From Aralia elata (Eukaryota; Streptophyta; Magnoliopsida; Apiales; Araliaceae), in assembly GCA_034770075.1 (NCBI GenBank), contig CM068386.1, positions 40,233,990-40,297,989 of the forward strand: DNA of 64,000 nucleotides, given 5' to 3'. Shown here in pieces: positions 1 through 9,933 of this stretch. The translations under genes and the position numbers were made by a program. Each line of letters starts with the position of its first letter. Position 1 is the first letter of the stretch. The notes under the pieces are model-generated. The model was not told where the DNA came from and ran no database searches. It worked only from the letters and a program-made list of their open reading frames with translations.

Positions 1-134
1 AAGCTATTACAAAGAATTGTTCTACGATTTGGATCAAGCTAACAAATTTGATCCCTAACTAGGTCCTTCTCCATAATTTCTTTCATAAGGACTTTACAAA
101 AACTACTTGGAATTATAAATATACATTAATTTTA
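1..134 (-). repeat. Remnant of a Sirevirus-like LTR end
   Basis: The first bases resemble the 5' terminal part of the Sirevirus LTRs at 19690-19888 and 31800-31966. Shared landmarks in the same order are a TTCTACGAT motif, 'ggatcaa..taacaa.tttgatc', and 'aaggactttacaaaact'. It is an old, diverged fragment in the same orientation as the large Sirevirus element, and the rest lies outside the window. Confidence 0.5.
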
Positions 135-986
135 GTCATCATTAAATTAAATGAGGCGACACATAAATACAAGTACTAACAAATTACAATTAATAAATAA
201 AAGACAATTATAAATCTCGTGCTTGGCACGGGATACTGAGCTAGTCAACTATATAATCAAAAGCACAAACTTTGTTAATTTTTGGTTTCAAATTTTTGAT
301 TCAACTTTCCTATTCATAATACATTAAGTATTATCCAAATTTGTATCAATTGAATACTATCTAAATTTAAAAGTATTCCTATTTCTAATAAGAACAGAAA
401 AAAGAAAGATCTTTTTCTTTTATATTCAAATCAGCATAAATACTATGCAAATATATAATAAGTACATATATACTATCCAAATTTGTAAAGTATTCAAAAG
501 AAATCTAACCAATCTTTAATAGAAAAAGTAACTTTTAAGATATACTTTTTATTTTTATGTATTTAGTTAAGATAATGTAACACATTATACTATGTTATAT
601 AGTCCTATTAAATACACAGGGTTTACATATATTACAAATAAAATTAACAATACTTGTATAATATAGACTAATAACACATTATTATTTGTATTTAGGGGAA
701 CTATATTGAAACAACCCGGGTCAAATCTCGAGTCCAGAACAAATCTTGGGTCAAATCCCAAGTTTGAATCGAATCAAATCCATCCAAATAAGGCCTTAAA
801 CCACTAACCTAATAGTATCTTCTTGGGTCATCTTAACCCATCACAGGCTCACCCAAAAGGTCATGACTGAAGGTACTATTGTTGGTAATTTAATTTCTAT
901 ATACAGACAAATTTTTTTCATATCTTTCGATGTGGGACTTGGGTATTACATATATCAACTATATAATTTCTTCAATTTTCCCAAAG
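135..986. other. AT-rich non-coding sequence with old repeats
   Basis: No convincing gene. The stretch carries degenerate copies of 'ctatccaaatttgtaaagtatt' type sequence that recur near 1265-1460 and 34745-34790. It therefore looks like decayed repeat DNA. Confidence 0.5.
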
Positions 987-1125
987 ACACATTTAGCGAT
1001 ACAAATATGACATTTAGTGATAAACAAAATTCATCGCAAGCAATTAGCGACAAAAAAAATTTGTCGCAAATAATTGTGTTGCTGAAAAATGTCGCGAAAT
1101 GTAATATTTGTGTCGCTAAATGTGT
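987..1125. mobile_element. MITE-like palindrome (139 bp)
   Basis: The ends are long imperfect inverted repeats: the left end 'acacatttagcgatacaaat' pairs with the right end 'atttgtgtcgctaaatgtgt'. Inner arms containing 'ttagcgac' and 'gtcgc' continue the fold almost to the centre. It has no coding capacity. This is the structure of a foldback or MITE-type non-autonomous DNA transposon. No clear target duplication was seen, so the superfamily is open. Confidence 0.55.
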
Positions 1126-1296
1126 ATTGAAAAAAATTAAAGGATAAATATATGGAGGAATCCCAATCCGTTAAAAGGACAAACTTTTGATTTTACCAAT
1201 TTTTGATTTCACTAATTTTTGGTTCAACCTTTTGGTTTCTTGTCCAAATTAGAATAAATACTATCCAAATTTATAATAAATAAATATATACTATCC

Positions 1297-1437
1297 ATAG
1301 AGAATTGATATTTCTACGAGTAAAATTGATATTTCCACAAGACTCCCCTCACATGAATAGTAAATGGGACCCACACTCATGTGAGTGAGATCTTTTAGAA
1401 ATACCAAAATTTTCTTGTGGAAATAACAATTCCCTAT
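1297..1437. mobile_element. MITE-like element (about 141 bp)
   Basis: The left end 'atagagaattgatatttcta' matches the reverse complement of the right end 'ggaaataacaattccctat' with few mismatches. It interrupts a repeat that otherwise reads 'actatccaaatttgtaaagt', which is intact near 478, so the insertion is supported by the empty-site comparison. A short 'tatcc' occurs on both sides and could be the target duplication. Confidence 0.55.
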
Positions 1438-2165
1438 CCAAATTTGTAAAGTATTTAAAAGAAGCCTTAATTTGTTTGGAAAAGGAAGTTGCTTTTTGTT
1501 TTTGTATATATAAGAAAAAGAATTGTAAAATAATTTTTATTTTTGGTTCTACCAATTTTGTTAGAATAATTTTTTTTATCACAGTTTTATGTAATTAAGA
1601 CAATATATCTTAAGAAATTTTATGTAAGATAATTTTATTAAGATATTAAGATATAAAAAAATTCTTAACATATTACACTATTTAATTATATTAATATTAG
1701 TCGTGAATTTCATTATTAATTAATGTTCTAACTAAATTAAATTCATTAGAACTTACAATTTTATCAAATCATATGATTAATTATGTTAACAATATAGGGT
1801 GATTTTTTTTAAACATAATAACTAAAATATTAGTCGAAAAATTATAGTGATTTATAGTTCTATTCAGATAAGAATTTTAAGCAAATTTTGTTAAGATAAA
1901 CACTAATATAGAATTCAATTATAACCTTACAAAAATTAACAAAATTATTTTTTTATAATCATAACTAAATAAATTTACGTACCATTCAAATTAATGTTTA
2001 GCTTTATAGTTAAAAATTTATCTACTTGCACACACAGGTTTAGCTTAATAAATCTTTTCAAAATCTTAATTAAATATTTATCTTATATTTAATTAATTAT
2101 CTTAATAATTAACATAATGAACCATTATCCGTATCACCTGTATTTCGCACAGGGTTGATAGCTTG
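1438..2165. other. AT-rich non-coding sequence, diverged copy of 34740-35120
   Basis: No gene seen. From about 1440 to 1800 the order of motifs matches 34740-35120: 'ccaaatttgtaaa', then 'ttaattatattaatattagtc', then 'ctaaattaaattcatta'. The CACTA element now separates these two diverged copies of one repeat. Confidence 0.5.
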
Positions 2166-2168
2166 TAT

Positions 2169-2299
2169 CACTATAAGAAAAGGCTTAATTCCGACGAAAT
2201 TTTATGTCGGAATTAAGCTTATTCCGATGGAATAAGCTTAATTCTTATGAAAAATTCCGTCGAAACTTCTGTAGGAATAAACTTCGCCGGGGATAAGTC
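2169..2299. repeat. CACTA left terminal and subterminal repeats, part 1
   Basis: This holds the terminal CACTATAAG followed by clustered 'ttccgacgaaat', 'atgtcggaatt', 'attccgatgg' and 'attccgtcgaa' motifs in both orientations. Such arrays are the usual binding sites of the TNPA-type protein. It ends where the gypsy LTR inserted, and resumes at 11729. Confidence 0.85.
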
Positions 2300-4093
2300 T
2301 GTGACACCCCCAAATCCGGGAACTTCAATCCCACAGATTTGGTGTTCACAATTCCATACATTCAAAACTAACTACCCAAGATTAAAAGACAAAATAATTA
2401 AACTGAATAAACCATTTTTCCACAATAGGGATTACAACTTAAATCTCTTAAGTAAATACATCCTAGGTCATCTAACCTTTAATACACCAATGCGGAATTA
2501 AAACATAATATTAAATAAGTTCTATTACAAAAACTTCATAACAAATAACAGCACACTAGCTACTTCTGCATCTTGCCCTTGCCTTTACTAGTGGACGACT
2601 CATCCGACTTCTCAGTTTTAGCTACAATATTTTATGCAAGGGTGAGCAAACAATTGCCCACAAGTATAATAACAACAACAATTAAATAATCAATGAAGTA
2701 GATTTTAACGGAGGTATAATAGCCTTTCTGAAAACAATCTACAATAATCAAAGGACTGAAAGCTCAATAGAAAACTCGGTTTAAGAATTGAATTTAGATT
2801 TCAGGATCAAAAGTAAATCTGAGGGTCATAAGACCTCGAACTATGTCCTAGGTTAATAAGTATCTCTATTGTAACCTTTAACAGTCTTATAGACTATGGA
2901 CTGTCCATCTCGTACTTCGGGGGATCAGCCCTTTGTACAATGTATTGTGCACAAACATTTTAATGCTGTTGCGTAATTAATCCCCTATGATAAGGTTGTT
3001 CATCTCAGTTTAACGACAGAATCCGTACCAAAAGAAACTTGGTTTGGAATAACTTTAAGATATTCTAAGTCTTTAAAACGCTCATTAACTATGGACTAGC
3101 TGAATCAATAAGGGTTTGCTAGTCGCTTAAGCATTTGATTCAACAATAACATTATACAATGAGTTTATATTCGAAGTTTGAATAACAATTCATTATCAAT
3201 TAACAAATGACTGGAATAAATCATAAGCATTTGACATTATAACAGCCTTGCTTAAATAATAATAAGCTAAGGTTAATAAACTTGCTCAATGAAAGTAAAG
3301 TAGGAAACTTGCTCGAGTAAAAGTTAAGTTTAAGGAACTTGCTTTCAACGTAATAAAGAGAATAAGGATAGAAAACTTGCCTCGTGCGTAGATTACAGGT
3401 TAATATTCATGTTCTATTGCTTTGAAAACTTAGTTAATCCTCCTTGCTTGAATTCTTGCTTCCAATTTCCAAAATCCTCTCTCAATTTCTCTCTTCTTCT
3501 TTGTATTTTTTTTCTTTGGCTTATGAAAGTAAGCTGATAAAACTTCACGTGGTTTTATCAACTCACCAGTTACAAACCCAAACAACCTCATCAGTTAAAA
3601 AAACTAAAGGGTCACAAGGCCTTGTTTGGCTAGACCCTATAAAAATTCATTTTTACTAACCAAGGGTCACAAGGCCTTGTTTGGTTTAGCTAAATAAAAC
3701 CCTTCTTCCATTTATTTTAATAACCCATTATACTATATAGTTTCATTGTCACACTTTCAATTTAATAAATCCCATTAGTAAATAAATTCAATTAACCTTA
3801 CTAATTTAATTATAACTTTTATTTGACCAAAAACACTATTACCAAATAAATTATTTTATTCAAATAAATCCTTTATTCAAATAAATCATTTTATTATCTA
3901 ATTTAATTATTAAATTAAATTAGAATAAACACATCAAATCACATTCAAATAACAATTCTCCTAATTACACTTAAAGTGAATTACTCCACAATAACTCTAT
4001 CAATTATTTATTTTACTCAATAAATAAATTAACAAAAATATTTATTTAACTCAATAAATATTTTATTTATTCACAAAAATTACATTCGTTACA
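2300..4093 (-). repeat. 3' LTR of element G1
   Basis: In the sense direction it runs TGTAACGAATG to GGGGGTGTCACA and is nearly collinear with 9934-11728. Near 3608-3690 it contains two tandem copies of a unit built on 'cacaaggccttgtttgg', itself partly palindromic. A small open segment ending in a Lys/Gly-rich tail lies at 2560-2622. Confidence 0.93.
2560..2622 (-). other. Short LTR-encoded Lys/Gly-rich open segment
   Basis: After a possible splice acceptor (AATATTGTAG) the sense strand reads AKTEKSDESSTSKGKGKMQK and then a stop. The right LTR keeps the same frame and ending at 10194-10256. A similar peptide, AKAETSKGDKGKGKVQE plus stop, follows a TTTCAG acceptor in the unrelated-looking LTR at 38393-38446. 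Function is unknown, and it could be a tail spliced to another exon or a chance frame. Confidence 0.4.
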
Positions 4094-4107
4094 TCTTTCC
4101 CTCCTTA
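4094..4107 (-). promoter_or_regulatory. Polypurine tract of element G1
   Basis: The sense sequence AAGGAGGGAAAGA lies directly against the start of the 3' LTR. It is the expected RNase H-resistant primer for plus-strand synthesis. Element G2 has the closely similar AAGGAGGGAAGGA at 43585-43597. Confidence 0.85.
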
Positions 4108-4111
4108 AAAG

Positions 4112-4191
4112 GATTCTGTCCCCAGAATCACAACGCAATTAATTAGTCCGTTACATTCTCCCCTCTTTACAAGGATTCTGTCCCCAGAATC
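4112..4191 (-). other. Duplicated hairpin beside the polypurine tract
   Basis: GATTCTG-TCCC-CAGAATC (7-bp stem, 4-base loop) occurs at 4112-4129 and again at 4174-4191, each next to a pyrimidine-rich stretch, so a segment of about 60 bp is tandemly duplicated. The hairpin sits between the end of pol and the polypurine tract. The equivalent hairpin in element G2 has a compensatory pair change. Confidence 0.65.
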
Positions 4192-4203
4192 GCGACACAA
4201 GGA

Positions 4204-5845
4204 TTAAATAAATAATTGAGGATAGCTTTGTATCATTTTCTCTTCGAGTTCTCACGTAGCTTCTTCCGCGTTGTGGTTCCTCCAAATTACCTTAATAGAA
4301 GGTATAACTTTATTTCTGAGAACCTGCTCTTTCCTGTCAACTATCTGTATAGGAACCTCGTCATAGGATAAATCTTTCTCAAATTGTATTGGTTCATATT
4401 CTATAACATGTTTATAATCGGGTTTATATGGTCTTAACACTGATATATGAAAGACATTGTGAATGTGGTCTAACTCGGGAGGTAAAGCTACCTCATAGGC
4501 CACCTCACCTACTCTTTTCAACACCTCAAAGGGTCCAATAAATCGCGGACTCAGCTTACCCTTTTTAACAAATCTAATCTTCCCCTTCCAAGGAGAAACT
4601 TTGAGAAATACAAAACTGCCGACGTTGAATTCTCTATTTTGTCGGTGCTTATCTGCATACTTCTTCTGCATGTCTTGAGCAACTAACAATCTGGCTCTTA
4701 TTATTCTGATGATTTTTTCCATCTACTGTACCAACTCGGGACCCAGAAGACGACGCTTACCGACCTCATCCCAACATAATGGAGTTCTACACTTCCTTCC
4801 GTATAATGCTTCGTAGGGCGGCATGCCAATACTTACATGATAGCTGTTATTGTAAGCAAACTCTACCAGTGGTAAATGGTCATCCTAGTTCCCTTTGAAG
4901 TCCATTACACAAGCTCGCAATATATCTTCCAATGTTTGAATTGTTCTTTCGCTCTGGCCATCGGTTTGAGGATGGTACGCTATACTCATTCTCAACTGCG
5001 TACCCATACAAGTTTGCAGACTCCTCTAAAATTTTGATGTGAAACATGGATCTCTATCCGACACAATTGATACTGGAACTCCGTGCCTTGAGATAATCTC
5101 CTTGACGTATAATTTCACCAACTTCATCTAAGGTGAATCTGATTTTGATGGGCAAGAAATGTGCTGATTTCGTCAGTCGGTCTACGATAACCCATATTGC
5201 GTCATAACCCTTCTGAGTAGTTGGTAGCCCTACTACGAAGTCCATCGTGATATGTTCCCACTTCCATTCTGGTATCTCCAAGGGCTGTAACAAACCACTT
5301 GGCCTCTGATGCTCTGCTTTGACTTTCTGACAAGTTAAACACTTCGCAACACACTCAGCAACTTCTCTCTTCAAATTTGGCCACCAGAAATGTTGTCGAA
5401 GATCTTGATACATTTTTGTACTTTCCGGGTGAACCAAAAATCTTAAACTATGAGCTTCGCTCAAAATCTCTTCTCTGATCTCTTGCACTGACGGAACCCA
5501 GATTCTACCTTCAAATCTCAGCAGCCCTTCGGTATCGATTTTAAATTTTAGCTCCTCACCCTCAAGCACCCTTTTTCGTATTTTATCACACTCCTCATCC
5601 TGGAATTGTGCTTCCTTTACCTTGTCCACTAGAGTTTGTCGTGTTTCCATCTGGAATAATTTTTCATTCGGCTCTGCCAGACACTTCACCTCTAACTCTA
5701 ATTTAGCCATTTCCGCTATGAGCTTCTCCTGAGCAGTTAACAAGAATAGTTTCTCCCGACCCTTCCTGCTCAAAGCATCAGTAACCACATTTGCCTTCCT
5801 AGGATGGTATAGGATTTCGCAATCGTAGTCTTTGATCAATTTTAT
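4204..5845 (-). pseudogene. Integrase and chromodomain of element G1 (broken)
   Basis: The segment starts with the end of RNase H (a VVTDALSRK motif). The integrase zinc-binding part shows CLTCQKVK. The catalytic core begins at ITMDFVVGLP and continues, after frameshifts near 5050, through AYHPQTDGQSERTIQTLED. The C-terminal part has the SPRFIGPFEVL segment and LPPELDHIHNVFHIS, then a chromodomain around VDRKEQVLRNK and KVIWRNHNAEEAT. A TGG-to-TGA change stops it just before the final ELEEKMIQSYPQLF, and the ancestral end is at 4204. Integrase inserts the cDNA, and the chromodomain probably guides it to modified chromatin. It cannot yield an active protein. Confidence 0.88.
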
Positions 5846-7209
5846 CTATCGCCTCTGACGCATATTTAAATCCTTTTGTGTGAAAATATACTTCAGACTT
5901 TTGTGGTCTGTATATATCTCACACTTCTCCCCATAGAGATAGTGCCTCCAAATTTTCAAAGCAAACACCACGGCTGCTAACTCTAAATTATGGGTCGGAT
6001 ACCCTTTTTCATAGTCTTTTAATTGACGCGATGCATACGCGATAACCTTACCGTTCTGCATAAGCACGTAGCCTAGCCCCTTGTGCGATGCATCACTATA
6101 TACCACAAAATTCCCTGTATTATCCGGTAAAGACAACACAGGTGCTGAACTCAAACGTCTCTTTAACTCCTGAAAGCTTTTTTCACACTTCTCCGTCCAA
6201 ACGAACTTTACTACTTTCCTTGTCAAATTCGTCAACGGAGTGGCGATCCTTGAGAAATCTTGAATAAAACGCTTATAATAACCCACCAATCCCAAGAAAC
6301 TCCTTACTTCTGACGGTGTTTTTAGTGATCCCAGTTCTTCACAACTTCCACTTTCGCCGGATCCACCGAAATTCCGTCTTTATCAATAACATGCCCAAGG
6401 AATTAAACACGCTCCAACCAAAATTTGCATTTGGAGAATTTCACATATAGTTTCTCTCTCCTTAACGCTTCCAATGTCACCTTCAAGTGTTCCACATGCT
6501 CTTCCTGAGTTTTGGAATATAACAAAATGTCGTCTATGAACACTACTACGAATTTATCCAAAAATGGTTTAAACACTCTATTCATTAAATCCATAAATGC
6601 TGCAGGTGCATTTGTTAAACCAAATGACATAACTAAAAACTCATAATGGCCATATCTAGTTCAGAATGTTGTCTTTGGTATGTCTTCCTTTCTCACCTTC
6701 AACTGATGATACCCACTTCGCAGATCTATCTTTGAAAAATATCTCGCTCCCTTCAGCTGAATAAACAGGTCATCGATCCTTGGTAACGAATACTTATTTT
6801 TAATCGTGGCCTTGTTCAACTCTCTATAATCAATGCAAAGACGTATTGATCCGTCTTTCTTCTCGACAAACAACACCGGCGCTACCCACGGCGAAACGCT
6901 CGGTTGAATATACTTCTTATCTAGCAACTCCTACAATTGCACCATTAACTCCTTCATTTCTACCAGAGCCATTCGATACGGGGCTTTTGATATAGGGGCT
7001 GTTCCCGGTGCTAGATCAATTATAAATTCAATTTTCCTATCTGGCGGTAGACCTGGTAAATCGTCAGGAAACACGTCCGCAAAATCCCTAACTACCGGTA
7101 TCTCCTCCAGCTTTGCACCCACCTTTCGTGTATCGACTATGTAGGCTAGATATCCTACACACCCTTGTCTCAAAATCTTCTTGGCCTGCATCATCGTCAG
7201 ACAACTCAT
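5846..7209 (-). pseudogene. Reverse transcriptase and RNase H of element G1 (broken)
   Basis: Reverse transcriptase motifs appear in order: SPWVAPVLFVEKKDGS, LCIDYRELNKAT, FSKIDLRSGYHQLKV, and the catalytic FIDDILLYSK near 6540. The RNase H part shows YSDASHKGLGYVLMQ, LELAAVVFALK and IYTDHKSLKYIF (5846-6295). The domains fall in several frames (joints near 6300-6400, 6640 and 6928), so the reading frame is shifted or stopped repeatedly. The catalytic Asp-Asp pair of reverse transcriptase is still present. It would copy element RNA into DNA inside the virus-like particle. Confidence 0.88.
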
Positions 7210-8696
7210 TTATCTGGGCGACTTGCTGCCATAAAACACTACCTTTGACGGAGTCATAAGGTTCACACACTTCTTTTGACAATCAATAACTGCCCCATGA
7301 TTGAACAACCAATCCATTCCCAAAATAACGTCAAACTCTCCAAGCCGAATTGGGATTAAGTTTACCGTCATCTCATGACCCTTAATATCTACCCGACAGT
7401 TCTTATGTACAAACTTAACAGGAATCACTTCCCTATTCGCGATTTCTATGTTCATAGGGTAATCTAACTCTTCCTGAGGTAACTCTAATTTCCTAGCAAA
7501 ATCATCGGATATAAATGAACAAGTAGCATCCGAATCAAATAATATGTAAGCATTTACACTATTGACCAGAATGATGCCTGACACCATATCCTTTGACTGC
7601 ACAGCATCCTGCATCGTCATGTTGAATGTTCGGGTAGTAGGTTGATTGAACGGCGTCGGTCCAGTGATAGTTAAATTGCCACCACTGCTGTTTCCCTTTC
7701 CTCCACTTGCTACTCCTGTAGCTTTCTTAGCGCAATCTCGAGCAAGGTGATCCTTCGATCCGCAAGTGAAACAAGCACCCTTCTTCGGAATAGGGCAATT
7801 TGGTGCAATGTGACCCTCTTGACCACAATTAAAGCATACTCTCTTGCCCTTCAAGAAAACACCTACGTGATTCTTTCCATAGTTGCTGCATGCTTCCACC
7901 TTCTTCTTCTGATTTCCCTATTGACCTCTATCAGAGTTACTGTCATTCCACTTTCTCTTTTGATTGTTGCCACCATGGTTACCACTTGCTTTATTCTCAT
8001 TCTCACTCTTCTTCTTCTGCTCTTGGTTGTATTTAGACAGTGCATCACTACCTCCTTCAGCGATAATCGCCTTCTCAAGCACTGCCGCAAACGAATTCAG
8101 TTGAAACATCGAAACTCGACTATACAGCCAGGGCTTTAGTCCCTGCTCAAACCTTCTGGCCTTTCTCTCATCAATATTAACTTGATATGGCGCAAACCTC
8201 GCTAATTCGTTAAATCTTGTAGCATATTCAGGCACCGTCATTGTACCTTGCTTTAACTCCAGAAATTGCACCTCCATCTGATTCTGTGCACATGTCAGAA
8301 AATAAGTTTCGAAAAACATCTCCTTGAATCGTTCCCACGGAATTACCCCTTGTCCGCCTCGAGTTTTGTTAGCTTGCCACCAATAACTAGCTTATGATTT
8401 GAGCATAAATGTTGCGAATGCAGTATTTTGGTCCTCGCTGACCCTAGTGATATCAAAAACCTTTTCTATCTCCATGACCCATGTTTGAGCTTCGATCGGA
8501 TTCATAGACCCTTGAAATTCCGGGGGTCATACTGCTTTGAAGTCTTTGAAAGTTGTGGCCTGAACTTGAGGTTGATTTGCAAATGCTCCTATTAACAAGT
8601 TCACCAACTATTGTATTGGATTAGCGTTGGTTTCCTCGTTGTTATTCGTGGATCCTTTAGGGGTTGTTGACGTGTTGGTCTTCTTCTTGGCGGCAT
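7210..8696 (-). pseudogene. Gag and protease of element G1 (broken)
   Basis: The likely start at 8696 gives MPPRRRPTRQQP, a common chromovirus Gag start, but an early frameshift and stops follow. The capsid region covers 7918-8520 (WERFKEMFFETYF, FNELARFAPYQV, RRFEQGLKPWL). Nucleocapsid zinc knuckles are CFNCGQEGHIAPNC and CFTCGSKDHLARDC near 7760-7840. The protease is marked by FDSDATCSFIS, where the usual DSGAT has an Asp in place of Gly, and by the later LGEFDVILGMDWL. Gag packages the RNA and protease matures the polyprotein. The altered active site suggests the protease was already dead. Confidence 0.86.
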
Positions 8697-9089
8697 CTTA
8701 CTGTTAACAATTCGCGCTAATAGATTATTGCTCAATTAGTTAAACATTTAAGTTCGAACTTAAACATTTATAAACAACATTTAGCACATAGCACATTGAT
8801 AAACTTCCGTATTTTATTCATTTACTGCCTTAAAACATAACATAGATAGCATCATAGTTATTTACATCATCTGCCCTGAAATCATAAAGTTTCAAGACCA
8901 CATCATAATTAACCCACTATTTATCTCATTTGAGATTTACATCATATTAGCTTTCTTAGAAAACAACTTATTATTACTGCTATTCGTGACCTATAACGAC
9001 ATTTCACGTCGCACGACTTCTTCGCGCTCTTACTTCATGATACGAATCATCGTCCTGCGATCCATCACGTACCACGGTAAATCCTCGAA

Positions 9090-9698
9090 CTAAGCTGGGT
9101 AATGAAAAACTAAATCCTGTGCCCTATCTATCGCTGTGTGGAAAACATGCTCCATCTCATCCATCTTGGCTTTCTTTGACTGCATCTTATCCTCAACATG
9201 GTCTGCATGATCAGCAGCTTTCATCCACGCGTTCTCGGCTCTAGCACGCTTTGCAGACTCTTCTCTTAGCTCACTCTTCAGTTTCTCCACCTCAGCTGAT
9301 AACTCCTCCTTTTGGCTCTCTGCCTGTACCAGCTTCCACTCCACGTCCTCAAGACGTATATCAAGCTCCTCAATTTTGCCATTCTTCTGCTCCAGAATAG
9401 CCTGACGCTCAGCCACCTGCTCCTCTAACTCCTCCACCCTATCCTGCAACTCTATGCTGCGATCATACACCCGCTCATATATCTGAACACCTAAGGAAGA
9501 TAGTGGTATCTCCTCAGGGTCTTCTTCCTCCTCCTCAATCTCTTCAGGATCCTCCTCAGGATCTGACTCAGGTTCATACTCAGGTTCTACAACTGTGGTC
9601 AGTGGGGTTGGTTCTCTCTGCACTAGCTGCTCCCGGACTACATGAACATCTCGGGGCTCCTCTTCCCTAACTAGGTTGGACCCTCCTATATCACTCAT
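9090..9698 (-). CDS. Acidic coiled-coil ORF upstream of gag (element G1)
   Basis: An uninterrupted 202-residue frame lies between the primer-binding site and gag on the same strand, which is unusual for a chromovirus. Residues 45-65 or so form an almost pure Glu/Asp/Pro tract. Residues 75-180 have heptad-like Leu/Val spacing rich in Glu and Lys, typical of a long coiled coil. The end reads AQDLVFHYPA. I see no enzymatic motif, signal peptide or membrane segment. The same position in element G2 encodes a related C-terminus (48423-48760), so the ORF is part of the lineage rather than chance. It has no stop although gag-pol has many. Possible roles are a structural or chaperone-like partner of Gag. 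Function is unknown. Confidence 0.7.
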   Translation of the reverse strand: MSDIGGSNLVREEEPRDVHVVREQLVQREPTPLTTVVEPEYEPESDPEEDPEEIEEEEEDPEEIPLSSLGVQIYERVYDRSIELQDRVEELEEQVAERQAILEQKNGKIEELDIRLEDVEWKLVQAESQKEELSAEVEKLKSELREESAKRARAENAWMKAADHADHVEDKMQSKKAKMDEMEHVFHTAIDRAQDLVFHYPA

Positions 9699-9918
9699 CC
9701 TGCCATCAAAAGTTTAAGTTTAATTACTAGTCGATAGTACTCGCGAGCACATAAGTTATAGCACATAAAGTTATAGCGCATAAAGTTTTTTTTTTATTAT
9801 CTGTAATGAATTCCTTAATTCATTCCTTAGAACTCGATAAGAGTTTTAACACCACTATGTTTTTGATTCTTTACAAGGCTAACTTCTAAGGTTCCCCACC
9901 TAAGGTTCTTAACCTACG

Positions 9919-9930
9919 GCTTTGATACCA
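9919..9930 (-). other. Primer-binding site of element G1 (initiator tRNA-Met)
   Basis: In the sense direction, three bases after the LTR end, the sequence TGGTATCAAAGC matches the complement of the 3' end of plant initiator tRNA-Met (TGGTATCAGAGC) with one mismatch. This fixes the right LTR as the 5' LTR. Confidence 0.85.
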
Positions 9931-9933
9931 ACC

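Noticed and set aside
7747..8139. 130-residue plus-strand frame rich in Leu and Thr
   Set aside because: It is antisense to the G1 gag linker and zinc-knuckle coding sequence.
9919..9933. Possible tRNA gene because of a match to initiator tRNA-Met
   Set aside because: Only the 3' terminal 12 nt match, which is a primer-binding site and not a tRNA.
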